Source: Paramecium octaurelia
Taxonomy: Eukaryota > Ciliophora > Oligohymenophorea > Peniculida > Parameciidae
Length of the DNA: 64,000 nucleotides
Reading direction: 5' to 3'
Assembly (NCBI GenBank): GCA_905182995.1
Contig: CAJJDP010000027.1
Span: forward strand, 494,066 to 558,065
The translations under genes and the position numbers were made by a program. This document shows positions 36,929 to 48,335 of the stretch, piece by piece (within the stretch, counting starts at the first letter, position 1; each line of letters begins with the position of its first letter). The notes beneath the pieces were generated by a model that saw nothing but the letters and a program-made list of their open reading frames with translations, was not told the DNA's origin and did not search any database.

Positions 36929-37374
36929 TCAGTTGTTTGCTTCTTATGATTGTGCTTGATTTAATCCCACTCCTAGTACTTTTTCCATTTCAAACACTCT
37001 ATGATCCAATAGATTAGATGATTTCTTGATTCTGGCTTTTTCATTTTTTAAGGTGTCCACTTAATTGCTTAATTCATGTACTTCAGCATTTGCTTCTTCA
37101 GCCAATTTTCTAAAATTCCGAGTGAAATCGGCTATCTCTTCAATAAAGCTTGTTGATGTATCATCATTAATTGATGATTATAGATATGACTCATGAATGA
37201 TTTCTTATCTCAACATCTATAATTCCTTCTTGTCTTTTTCTAATTCATGTAATAGATATTCTAACATAATCTAGTTTTAATTACTAATACATTTAATTTT
37301 TCTTCGTGTTCAGTCATTGGCAAATTCATTGAATTTTTTTAAAACTGTTATAAAGCCTCTTTATAGGATTGCAT
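36929..37374 (-). CDS. Small coiled-coil protein
   Basis: 141 residues, one 20-nt intron (37271-37290). Heptad-like sequence throughout (MLEYLLHELEKDKKELQML, FRKLAEEANAEVHEL), ending SQEANN. No family recognised. Its stop is convergent with the gene at 34927, about 177 bp apart. Confidence 0.75.
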
Positions 37375-37532
37375 TGAGTTATTTAATTAAATATAAATAA
37401 TATTTTGAAAATAAGAATTAGTAATAAATATTGTAACAAAACCACAAAAGTGTATCATGGAAATAAAACCATCAAAATCCCAATATTCAGATATCACGCA
37501 ACAATTATCACTTCGATCAGTGGATTCAATCA

Positions 37533-37931
37533 TCATAATGAAGATTTGATTTCATTTAAATTTGCAAAATCATATGGCCTAGTTTCTTCAAATTATTGTT
37601 GTTCAAAATATTTTCTTTGATGTTCCTTGACATTTTCATATCATTATAGATGATATAATATAGTAATTCATATTTAAAATTAATTGGTATGCTTCATTCT
37701 TATAATCGTGAACAATTAGTGATTCCTTGAATTAAGTATTAACTAAATTTTATAATGTGAGTTTGTATAGTTATATTTCCTATTCTGCAGTTGTAATATT
37801 TGAATTAGACAATTCAGAAACAATATATTTAATTAGAAATTTTGATTATTTTTTGTTCAACGCACTATTCAATTTCTCTTTAAAATTCTAATTAGTTTTC
37901 TTTTCACATGTAGATAGTCAGAGTTTAGCAT
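37533..37931 (-). CDS. Small gene with an apparent frame break
   Basis: ATG at 37931, one 20-nt intron near 37892-37911, and an open frame that stops at TGA 37638-37636 after 91 residues (ending YYIISSIMI). Just downstream a second frame reads YENVKEHQRKYFEQQQFEE and TRPYDFANLNEIKSSL to a TGA at 37535-37533, with clear coding composition but no start of its own. No GT...AG pair joins them, so a one-base error, a retained internal eliminated sequence or a true frameshift near 37636 is likely. Function unknown; Lys/Asn/Leu-rich, helical. Confidence 0.5.
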
Positions 37932-38101
37932 TTTGAAAGGGATTAATTCGAAAAATATTGATCTGATATGATACATCAACATAAAAACATTTAAAAGAAA
38001 TCACCAGATATTAATACATTCGTCTTTATTTGTGGATGCTTTATTGACTTAATATCAATAATTAAATTTATTTAATTATCTATCTATTCGAGTTGAATCA
38101 T

Positions 38102-38968
38102 ATGAGAATCGCATAGCATAGCAAGTCTTGTTAAGTGTTGTAACAAAAAAAAATCTTTACTTTTAATGATGAAGAGTTAATAAACACAGCAGAGTCAACT
38201 CCAGATTCATCAGGAAACACAGAAAAACCGTAATTGTTGGTTTTTAGAAATTAAATAATGCCTGATTCATAAATTGCAAGAGAGCTTCATGAGGCATCTA
38301 TCCAGTCACATTGGTATGTGGAAACACCCAAAGAGTATGTTGAGAAGCGTATAGTGAAACTCAAGAAACAAAAACGTACATTTTGACCCTCTAGTATTAT
38401 CTTAGTTGAAAAAGTAGTTGTGTTGGATCTGGATGAGACTTTGATTTACTATAAACCTAACTAGACTGTTGTCCGACCATTCTGCTAAGAATTCCTGGAA
38501 AGATTATCAAGAATCTGTACTTTAGTACTTTTTACTGCTGCTAAAAAAGAACACGCAATAAACGTAATTAATTGATAAATTTTAAGATGTTAAAAATTAT
38601 AGATCCAAATAAAAAATATTTTAAAGCTATTTGCACTTCAGATCACATGATTGGCAATGTTAAAGATTTGAGAATTTTTTAAACTGATCTCAAAGATATT
38701 GTAATTGTTGAAAATTCTCCAAAAAATTTTATGTATTTTCATTCTCTAAATAAGTGCCTAAATCAACAATGGTATACCTATCATACCATTTGAAGGTTAA
38801 TAAAACGACAATTAACTTGAATTGTTACTTTCGTTCTTAGAAATTGTTCTATTAGTTGATGATGTACGAGTTCAATTAGCTAATATCTTTAAACTGTAAT
38901 ATTTTTATAAGGAATTGAATGGAAAATAAGCCATTAACAAGTTATATAATTTTAAAAAAAATTAATGA
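38102..38968 (+). CDS. FCP1/SCP (NIF)-type HAD phosphatase, short form
   Basis: 263 residues, three introns (38376-38405, 38564-38586, 38733-38754). Nucleophile motif VVLDLDETLIYY (DxDxT), then VVRPFCQEFLERLS, LVLFTAAKKEHAINML, VKDLRIF and KDIVIVENSP: all core blocks of the family are present. The first ~90 residues are polar. ATG 38102 is used because it is the first in-frame ATG; ATG 38258 is also possible. Compared with the copy at 1469-2696 it lacks most of the N-terminal extension and has little identity outside the catalytic blocks, so it is a paralog, not a recent duplicate. Confidence 0.88.
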
Positions 38969-39008
38969 CTTAGAAATTGTAATCATTTATATTTATACTA
39001 TAAATAAC

Positions 39009-40011
39009 ATGTCTGATTATTATTTTTATAAACAAGAGGAAAAACAAAAATCACACAGAAAACCAACCAATTTTTTATCAGACTCAGAAGATACCAACTC
39101 TCATCCACAATTGAGAAATGCATAACGGTTTTTGTAATTATGTAATTATAGAAAGTCAGTCGTAAACCCAAAATAATGTAAGAACTGATCAAACTGCCTC
39201 AGCCATAAGTTTAATATATCACTCCTGTATCTATTCTCATTATATCCAGTATGTCCCTGAACCCATTCCCATACCTGAAGCTATTAAACAGATCGATAAG
39301 AAAATACAGGCATATCGAAGAGTAATGGAGATCACAAAAAAACAAAAGGAATTATAGGAACAATAACGAAATGTGGAAAATGTATTTATTTAAAAGTAGT
39401 CCGTTGATTTCCTAACCAATCCTAATATACAATTACAAAATTAATAAGATGATGAAAATGAGGAAAAATAAACTCAAAATTAAAACAATCAAGAAGATAT
39501 TGATAATAATCAAGCAAATAATTTGCAATAGGAATATCAAGGCAAGCCAAGATAATAGTATTATTCCGAATCAGTTAAAAATCGAGATTATATTTATGAT
39601 AATATGATTGAAAGACTTTATGCAAAAAGATAAAATCCAGCTTTGTTTGCAGTAATGACTTGATATAATATTCCCAATTAGAAATTACAGAAGAAAGCTC
39701 CTGCTTTGAATATTACATCGAAGAATAAAATTTAATCAGGGAGTGGAAGGATGGATATGGAAGAACATAAATTAAGAGTGTATAACAGAGAGAATGTACC
39801 AACTATTCCTGAATTGATAATTCCAACTTTTATGATAAAAAAAGATACCATGGCAAAAAATATATTGGCATATCTAGTATTCATTTAATTTAGCTTTTAG
39901 AAAGATTATTCTCCAATTTACAGACAATAGAATCATAATGAATATCCAAAATGTGTATAAAACATTTTAGAGGATGAGGATGACATTATTAATAACCATG
40001 ATAAAAAGTGA
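39009..40011 (+). CDS. Uncharacterised Pro/Gln-rich protein
   Basis: 299 residues with four introns (26 nt near 39134, 23 nt near 39209, 30 nt near 39651, 24 nt near 39872). Splicing creates a Pro-rich segment, LPQPQVQYITPYVPEPIPIP, followed by a short helix (KQIDKKIQAYRRVMEI), a Gln/Asn-rich acidic part and a C terminus with NVPTIPELIIPTFMIKK. No family recognised. The last intron is a multiple of three and is inferred from its GTA...TTTTAG form. Confidence 0.68.
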
Positions 40012-40090
40012 AGTAAGAGTGAGTTAACATGTTACAAAATGTATTCATTAATTCTAGATATAAACTAAAATATAAGTTAATATGCTATCA

Positions 40091-41119
40091 TCAATCCTAT
40101 ATTTAACTGTTAATTTATGGGTTAATTGTGTGAGAACTGCATTTTCTTTTGGAATTCTTATCTTGAATAGAATCAGAGTCTCCTTCAATCTCTACATTTT
40201 GTTATTTAATTTGACTCTATTCATCATTTTACTTCATTTCAATATTTTACCTTTAATTTTCATCTTCTTCTTAATCTAAATTCGGATTTACTTGAGCTTT
40301 TCTGACTTTTTTAGAACTACAACTAATTATATTAGATATGAATGAAAGTTTACCAAAATCTTTGAGGAGTTTCTATTTAAACTTGTTATTGGAATTTTTT
40401 CTATCTATTTTACATAATCCAAGAGTAAGTGGTAATTCCTTTAAATTTCAACCAAAAATGGAAAATCATTAGATTGAAATTAAGAATAAAGAGGAGACCA
40501 ACTAAACCTACATTTATCCAAATCCATATCATCATTCTAGGAGATTAAAAGAAGTATGAAAATATTGCAAAAATAGTAAAGGTGATCCCGAATAAAGATA
40601 CTAAAACTAATAATTTGAAGAATTCCTAATAATTCTTTTTCCCAATACAATTGTTCAACCATTTACAATGATGATCAAAATCTGAAACGCATCTAGAAAT
40701 TTAATTAATATTCTACCTTTCACAGACCTTACAATGCTTAGTTGTACCACTTACATAGCTGTCACAAAATTAACAAAAATAATCATAGAGCTCTTGATCC
40801 AATGGTCTAAATATCAATGAACCATAAATACATATTCAATCCACTTCTTTATTATATTATAAGATCATCAGTTGGATCAATGTAGGAAGTCTTAAAAGCA
40901 TAAAAAAAGATCATTAAGGCTAAAAAGTAGAAAAAGGATGCTAAAATAATCTAGTTAAATTATCTTCTTTACCTAAACTATTAAATCAGTTATTGGGACT
41001 ATTGCAATTGACACACAACACATCAATTGAATAAAGAATATCATAGTAAAAACTTGGAATGGGTGTTTCGGTCTAGTAAAACCATTAACAATTTTATGCT
41101 CTCTGTTGCTTGTAATCAT
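40091..41119 (-). CDS. DHHC-type protein S-palmitoyltransferase
   Basis: 308 residues, four introns of 22-31 nt. Two TM helices (MIFFIQLMCCVSIAIVPI, LASFFYLALMIFFYAF), then a DPTDD block, then the Cys-rich DHHC domain: CQFCDSYV, KHCKVCERCV, DFDHHCKWLNNCIG, with a 24-nt intron removed inside it. Two more TM helices follow, then a TTYSW block in the TTxE position, and a polar Gln/Asp tail. The catalytic Cys (DHHC) and all zinc ligands are present. The enzyme attaches palmitate to membrane-associated proteins. Membrane location is not determinable. Confidence 0.93.
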
Positions 41120-41197
41120 TTAATTTTATTAATCATGATTACTTATGAGGTAAAATTCTTGATTAATGATTGTAATATATGATAAAATATATCAATT

Positions 41198-42340
41198 TCA
41201 CCTTCCAGACCATGAGGCAACTTATTTTTTGAACATAATGATGACTTCATCAAGAATAGCATTCTCCTCTTGTCTCTTAGCCTTGGCTTCAGCATAATCA
41301 GCTCTCTTGCTTTCTAAGTCAGCTTGGGCTTAATCTAAGGCGTCCTGAGATTCTTATAAGATGATCTTTGATTTGGCTTATTAGGCTAAAGCAGCTTAGA
41401 TTTACTAAAATTGAATGATATTGTACAGTAGCAGTTCTGTCAGCAAAGACTTATTTTCTTTCATATTCAACCTCTAAGGAAGAAATTTCAGCTTCAGATA
41501 ATGAAACCCATCCAGCTAACTCCCATGATGCATTGATTTCATTCTACTTCAAGTTTTCCAATGAAGCAGACAATTCAGATTCCAATCCCTCAAGAACACT
41601 CAACACTTTTTCAGCTAAGGTTGCTCCATGACCAGATGATGCTCCTTCCTAGCGTGATGATTATTTGAATATACCTCTTGTCCATTAGCTAAAGCCAAAA
41701 AGGACTTAATTTAATGGTCTTAGAAAAGATTGCTGTATTGTTTCAATTTCTCAGCAACTGATTAGGCCTTGACTTAGGTAAATTCAAATGAGTCTCCATT
41801 GATGATGTAACCAGCAACGTCTTATTTTAAGAGTCTGATGACTTCAAGAGCTTCTTGGTTGTGTTTAATGGATTTGACGAAAAGTTAATTGCTAAAGCAT
41901 TGATTATCTTAGAGAGCTTCAATTTTTCTTGCGATTTCATCTCTTCTAGCTTCATTCCAAGCCAAATAATTCTTTGTTTATTTAAGAACTTCCTCATAAT
42001 TGGCTCTATTCTCAATGGCTTAATTAAAAAGTTTTTAGTTCAGACTTTTGATCTTTGTGAATTGTTCGATAGTTCTAAGTGGATTATTATGATTATTTAC
42101 TATGCACCAACCCATTCATCTGTTTCATTCTTTTAATCTGCAGCAAATTGAGCATCAATATTTGATTGCTTTAAATCATTGAGTAAGCCAAAAACTGTAT
42201 CAATAGCGTCGCTTGCTTTTGTTCCAGTCTATCAGAGATAGCAATACTTTTACTTATAATAAAGCAAGGATTTGGTCCTATGTTTTTGAAGCATAGGTTG
42301 TTGCTGCAAGAGCGAACAAAACAACAATAATGAATTTCAT
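41198..42340 (-). CDS. Trichocyst matrix protein (TMP family) precursor
   Basis: 347 residues, four introns of 22-26 nt. A signal peptide (MKFIIVVLFALAATTYA) is followed by a short pro-region and then helical, Ala/Glu/Lys/Gln-rich segments with regular heptads (VFGLLNDLKQSNIDAQFA, NEARRDEIARKIEALQDN, VLSVLEGLESELSASL, QAALAQQAKSKIILQES). This is the design of Paramecium trichocyst matrix proteins, which are secreted into trichocysts, cleaved, and crystallise as an exocytotic rod. The two coiled-coil halves separated by a Gly/Ser/His stretch (EGASSGHGATLAEK) match the precursor plan. TMPs form a large multigene family; the subfamily is not assignable here. Confidence 0.87.
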
Positions 42341-42644
42341 ATAATTATTAATCAAAAACGTACTCTCATTAAAAACGATAAAAATAAATAAATTGTATCC
42401 CCATTATCTTCCCTTTAAATACAATTTCAAATAATAATAATTTATTAATCATACCCTTGTCTCTCATTGTTAGTAGTTATCCCCAAATCAACAGCCATCT
42501 TACAAAGATTTACTCTAAAATTTAGATTAAAATAAAATATACTCTAAAATTAAGATTTCTATTGTATTAGCAGGATACCATAATTACTTTTTTAAAAAGA
42601 ATCTTAAATAACTTCTCCTTTTTCTCTGAATCCATTACGTTATA
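42341..42644. other. Intergenic, AT-rich
   Basis: 304 bp upstream of the trichocyst gene and downstream of the next minus-strand gene. Nothing recognised. Confidence 0.45.
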
Positions 42645-43313
42645 TCAACTTTCTTTTAAAAATGACTTTATGATCTTTTATGATATATCAGGCAAGGACT
42701 ATTCTCTTTATTTCTAATTTTCATTTATTTTTGAGCTGTTCAATAACCTAAATCAAAAACTATTCACTATCATATTGTTAATCAAAAATCATTTAAACAA
42801 AAAAAGTAATTAACTTCAATATTTTTGATTGAATGATTTCTAGAGTTTCTCTTTGTATTTCTAATTACCTTACTTTTAGATTACTTTAATCTTTCATTAT
42901 TTCTAACTCCTTTTCTGTTTTGTAAATCATAAATAATTTGTTTTTTTTAAGATTATTCTTAATAGTAAGTTTATTCCACTTCAATACTTTAATAAATTTG
43001 TAGTTGATATTCCTTATTTAAATATCCAATTATTCTTGAATATATTTGAAAATGTTCTTTTAATTCCTACAATTATCTCTTTATTTTCTTTTTACTTTAG
43101 AAATACCTCAAATTTAACAGCAACTTCTCCTATTAATTTTATAACAACTTTTAAGCATCGATTATCTTAGCATTATTTACATTTGACAAATTGGGGTTTA
43201 CATAATAAAGTTTTAATTTGCTTTGCTATACCCATTAAATTCAATAATTTTGAAAAATCAGGTTTGATAATTGCTTCCTTAATAACATCAATTAATTACT
43301 TTTCTTTTGCCAT
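42645..43313 (-). CDS. Coiled-coil protein
   Basis: 197 residues, three introns: 19 nt, 22 nt and 34 nt. N terminus MAKEKQLIDVIKEAI, then a CKPQFVKCKQCQ pair of cysteines, then coiled coil (KIKRQLQELKEHFQIY, EKELEIMKDQSNLKVRQLEI). No family recognised. Its 5' part lies in the first copy of the duplicated segment; a 5' fragment of it therefore reappears at 44250-44660. The 19-nt intron is at the low end of Paramecium sizes. Confidence 0.68.
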
Positions 43314-44248
43314 TTTATAATAAATAAAAAATATTTAAAAATACTTCATGCAATATATAATCTATTAATAAAAAGACTGGAGGAGGATGATCAATTCAAA
43401 ACCAACTTGCTTGCATGATTTTCGAATTTGAATGAATACATAAAATAAAATTATAGTTAACTTTAGAATTAATCAAATACTATTATTAAAATTTAACTAA
43501 AATAGTGAGTTCGCAAATAAAAACACTGTCATCATAAAAATTCTTTTGTTGTAATAGATTAATATAAATAAAAAATGAGGGATAACTTCACTTTAAACAA
43601 GTAGAATGACTTTCAGAGTAACAACTAAAATGAAAAAAGGAAAGACTTTATTACATTTCAAATTTAGAAGGAATCCAAGAGATTGATTATGCAAGTATTA
43701 ATCATTTAAAACATAGTTAGAATGGGGATATACGCTAAAAATAAGATTCAAACGTTTCACTTTTAAAAAAGAATTTTTAGAAAACAACCATTGACGATTA
43801 GAAGTCAAATGATGTGTTTCTTAATAGATTACCAATTGATTAATTTAAGAATTTGTAAATTTCTAAAGAATAATACACAGGGTAAGTTGGAAACAATAAA
43901 ACTACAGAAATACAAACAGCAAAATATTAGTTGAATAATCACATAAGTGATTAATTTGCATAATAATAATAATCGATAAAATCAACAAATAGACCAACTA
44001 CCATTTTAAATAATAATGAGCCAAAAAAAGTAGGATTTACTTCAGACTGTGTATTTTGGGATTCCTCGAAGAAGAAGAAAAACACTGATAATTAAGATTA
44101 ATTAAAAAGAAACAAGCTACCCAACAGAGAGGCCAAAAAATCATATTTTTTAGTCGAATAAGAGTTAGAGAGAAAAAAATTAGATTCTTTAGATAATAAA
44201 TATTTACAGGAACAAGGATAAAAATAAGTAGATGAATTGTTAAACGAG
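42903..44248. repeat. First copy of 1,346-bp tandem duplicate
   Basis: Identical in every stretch compared to 44250-45595 (offset 1,347). The two copies are separated by the single N at 44249. Most simply an unmerged contig overlap. Confidence 0.95.
43575..44248 (+). pseudogene. 5' fragment of helicase gene in first repeat copy
   Basis: Exact copy of the first 674 bp of the helicase gene at 44922, including its 26- and 27-nt introns, cut off at the N. It encodes only the charged N-terminal extension (ending VDELLNE). Probably an assembly duplicate and not a real second gene. Confidence 0.85.
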
Positions 44249-44249
44249 N
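44249..44249. other. Assembly gap (single N)
   Basis: The only ambiguous base in the window. It sits exactly at the junction of the two repeat copies, which marks it as a scaffold join. Confidence 0.97.
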
Positions 44250-44660
44250 CTAACTCCTTTTCTGTTTTGTAAATCATAAATAATTTGTTTTTTTTAAGAT
44301 TATTCTTAATAGTAAGTTTATTCCACTTCAATACTTTAATAAATTTGTAGTTGATATTCCTTATTTAAATATCCAATTATTCTTGAATATATTTGAAAAT
44401 GTTCTTTTAATTCCTACAATTATCTCTTTATTTTCTTTTTACTTTAGAAATACCTCAAATTTAACAGCAACTTCTCCTATTAATTTTATAACAACTTTTA
44501 AGCATCGATTATCTTAGCATTATTTACATTTGACAAATTGGGGTTTACATAATAAAGTTTTAATTTGCTTTGCTATACCCATTAAATTCAATAATTTTGA
44601 AAAATCAGGTTTGATAATTGCTTCCTTAATAACATCAATTAATTACTTTTCTTTTGCCAT
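44250..44660 (-). pseudogene. 5' fragment of coiled-coil gene in second repeat copy
   Basis: Copy of the ATG-proximal 411 bp of the gene at 42645-43313; the 3' part is missing because the copy begins at the N. Probably an assembly artefact. Confidence 0.85.
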
Positions 44661-45595
44661 TTTATAATAAATAAAAAATATTTAAAAATACTTCATGCAA
44701 TATATAATCTATTAATAAAAAGACTGGAGGAGGATGATCAATTCAAAACCAACTTGCTTGCATGATTTTCGAATTTGAATGAATACATAAAATAAAATTA
44801 TAGTTAACTTTAGAATTAATCAAATACTATTATTAAAATTTAACTAAAATAGTGAGTTCGCAAATAAAAACACTGTCATCATAAAAATTCTTTTGTTGTA
44901 ATAGATTAATATAAATAAAAAATGAGGGATAACTTCACTTTAAACAAGTAGAATGACTTTCAGAGTAACAACTAAAATGAAAAAAGGAAAGACTTTATTA
45001 CATTTCAAATTTAGAAGGAATCCAAGAGATTGATTATGCAAGTATTAATCATTTAAAACATAGTTAGAATGGGGATATACGCTAAAAATAAGATTCAAAC
45101 GTTTCACTTTTAAAAAAGAATTTTTAGAAAACAACCATTGACGATTAGAAGTCAAATGATGTGTTTCTTAATAGATTACCAATTGATTAATTTAAGAATT
45201 TGTAAATTTCTAAAGAATAATACACAGGGTAAGTTGGAAACAATAAAACTACAGAAATACAAACAGCAAAATATTAGTTGAATAATCACATAAGTGATTA
45301 ATTTGCATAATAATAATAATCGATAAAATCAACAAATAGACCAACTACCATTTTAAATAATAATGAGCCAAAAAAAGTAGGATTTACTTCAGACTGTGTA
45401 TTTTGGGATTCCTCGAAGAAGAAGAAAAACACTGATAATTAAGATTAATTAAAAAGAAACAAGCTACCCAACAGAGAGGCCAAAAAATCATATTTTTTAG
45501 TCGAATAAGAGTTAGAGAGAAAAAAATTAGATTCTTTAGATAATAAATATTTACAGGAACAAGGATAAAAATAAGTAGATGAATTGTTAAACGAG
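44250..45595. repeat. Second copy of 1,346-bp tandem duplicate
   Basis: Exact copy of 42903-44248. After base 45595 the sequence continues into the rest of the helicase gene, so this copy carries the true right-hand junction, while the first carries the true left-hand junction. Confidence 0.95.
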
Positions 45596-48237
45596 GGTCA
45601 ATAATATAGTTCAATAACAATATAGAAAAAAAAGATTAATGAATACAAAGGATCAGTTTAAATAAAAAGTAGTTTCGAAGAACATATTGATAGTTTCCAA
45701 TAACCTGAAAATTAAGTTTTTGAATACAATAAGCTTCTCAAATATTTGTTTATGAAAGATTACTTTGAAACTAGAAAATAAGACTGTGAATTCAATTAAA
45801 TACCCATCAATTTCTCAAGTTGGGAATAATATAGTAAGATATTTCAATAATTTTTCTTAAATGAAGCTTGCGCTTAGATTAAACAAAGCTTTATTGAATT
45901 TATGTTCAAATTATAAAAAAATAACAAGTACAGAAAACTATAAATCAAGTTAGACGAATCCGAAGCCAATAAAGATGGGACTATATTCCAAATAAGAAAA
46001 CTTTATGAAGAATAAAACATTGAATAAAATCAATAGTAGATGGATGAAGACAATAAATAAACTTAATGTTTGAAAGGGTCAAGTTTTGAAGACACTAAGG
46101 ATGGATACTGTGAATTAACAACGTTAAAAAACTATTTGGTAATTATCAGCAACAAATTCTAAATTAAATTGGGTCAATTAAATTAAGTAAATGAAAAGAC
46201 AATGCTTTTCTTTGGGATCTTAATTGAACCTTAGAAAGCAACATTACTTCAACAGATAAAGTTATAAACTTTTGTTCAAAGGTCAAAATTTGCATCTTCT
46301 CGTTGGTACAATGTGTTCCTAATACCATTTATGAAGATAACTACCATAATTAGAGAATATTAGACTCTTTCATAGTTAAGGTATATGATGACACCCTTGT
46401 TTAATATAATTTACGATCCAAATAGATAATAACACTTGTTGGGAACTGAAATTGGAGGCTCATGGACAGCATAATTTAGGAATTAAGTTTCGAATAGTGA
46501 ATGTTTGACTAAGTTTTTTAAATTGGTAGATCAAAAATTTAATTAAACTTAAGCTAATTCTATAAAGGAAATACTGTAACAAGAGAAGGGCATAAGTTTA
46601 CTTTAAGGACCAGTAAATTTTAATATATATATATTTAGCCTGGAACTGGTAAGACTCATACTCTGATTGGAATATTGTCTGGGGCTTATGAATATATGAA
46701 AATGACTGACAAATTCCCAAGAAAAAAAATATTAGTATTTCCTATTTTTAACGTAGATTTGTGCTCCTTCAAATGCAGCAATTGATGAAATCATATTGAG
46801 AATTATGAGACCAGACAGTTTATTTGATTCTGAGGGTAACCCAAGAGAAGTTAAGGTAATAAGAATAGGATTAATCGATGAGGAAGGTGAATTTTCAGAT
46901 ACTGTCAAAAAAGTATCTTTAGAGTATTTAGCCTAGAATATGTTACTAAAATCTTAAATAATAAAATAAGAAGCAGATTAAAAGACAACAGCTGATTTAA
47001 GAATAGATATTTGCAAGATCTAAAATCAAATTAAGAAATTACAGAAAATCAAAAAATAAGATCAAACAGATTAATCTACTTATAGTGAGCAACTATCTAA
47101 CTTGAAATCAGATTTATCAATTAAATAGCAATATTTAGAAAGGATGAGAGCAAAAAAAATATAATATAAGGAATCATATAATTTATTTTGTGAAAAGATT
47201 TTGAATGAAGCTGAAATAATTTGTAGTACTTTGAATTCAAGTGGATCTGAGAAATTATCTAAATATATGGATTAAATTGAATTATTGATAGTAGATGAGG
47301 CAGCTTAATGTACTGAACCTTCTAACATCATCCCATTACGTTTAGGAGTTGAAAAGATGATTTTGATTGGTGATCCAAAATAATTGGCAGCCACTACTTT
47401 TTCATCCAGTTCAACTACAGGATTTTATAATCGAAGCTTATTTGAAAGAATTTTGGATAACAATTTCTAACCTCATTTCTTAAATATCCAATATAGAATG
47501 GATAGTGAAATAAGAAAATTTCCATCCTTTGAATTTTACTAAAACAAACTGATAGATCATGAATCAGTTATTAAGAGAAAGTTACCTGAAAATTATTTTA
47601 AAAAGTAAATGCTATTTCTAGATATTATTGATGGATAAGAAAAAAGAGATAATACTTCTTATATCAATGAAAAAGAAGCCAATTTAGTTATTTAATTGAT
47701 AAATAGCATCAAAGAATACTTTAAACATTAAACTATAGGGGTTATCTCATCCTATAAAGCGTAGGTTAAACTTATCTAAACTTTAATTAAATAGAGTACC
47801 ACAAGATTGAAAGATATCGACAACAAAATCTTAAGTGTAAATACGGTTGATTCATTTTAGGTATTATTTAAACTAAAATAAGGGACAAGAAAAAGATATC
47901 ATCATTTTTAGTTGTGTCAGATCATCTGAATGTAAAGGTATTGGATTCTTAAATGATGGTAGAAGAATAAACGTTGCATTAACAAGAGCTAAATTTGCTC
48001 TATTTGTAATTGGAAATGGATTAACTGTATTTCTTAATTCTATAATAGTTATCCAAAGGATAGCTATGGAGAAACTTTTTGTAAAATATGCAAGAAAGAC
48101 AATTATACAGAAAAGTTTAGATTACCGAACAATGCTCATTTGAAAAAATACTCAAAGATGAATGGGAAGATTCTGATAGATAAATGCCAGAAAAATTAAT
48201 TGCCAGCTTATCATCCTAAAAACTCTCAAAATTTTGA
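44922..48237 (+). CDS. Sen1/Upf1-like superfamily 1 RNA/DNA helicase
   Basis: 1056 residues, six introns (45042-45067, 45101-45127, 46613-46638, 46735-46756, 47861-47882, 48027-48048). The first ~550 residues are a charged extension. Helicase motifs: Q-type QANSIKEIL; Walker [11 protein letters not shown], split by the third intron between the two prolines; Ia [10 protein letters not shown]; Walker [75 protein letters not shown]. This order and DEAA are diagnostic of the Upf1/Sen1/IGHMBP2 branch, which works in RNA surveillance and transcription termination. The ending TLSKGQLWRNFL resembles Sen1. Confidence 0.92.
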
Positions 48238-48335
48238 TCTTTTATTTTATAGTGCTTTTTACAATTTGTTATAGCTTATTATATTAAACTATTACTATTT
48301 AATAGTAACAACTTATAAAGCTATAATAGGATCAT

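Noticed and set aside
37405-37620. + strand frame starting MKIRISNKY
   Set aside because: Its second half is antisense to the coding stretch YENVKEHQRKYFEQQQ on the minus strand and the rest has no coding signal.
41855-42136. 93-codon open frame on the + strand with hydrophobic protein
   Set aside because: Antisense to the trichocyst matrix protein gene, whose exons, signal peptide and introns fully explain the stretch.
46880-47180. Separate gene between helicase motifs Ia and II
   Set aside because: The charged insert (Gln/Lys-rich coiled coil) is in the same frame as both motifs; it corresponds to the variable 1B/stalk insertion of Sen1/Upf1 helicases.
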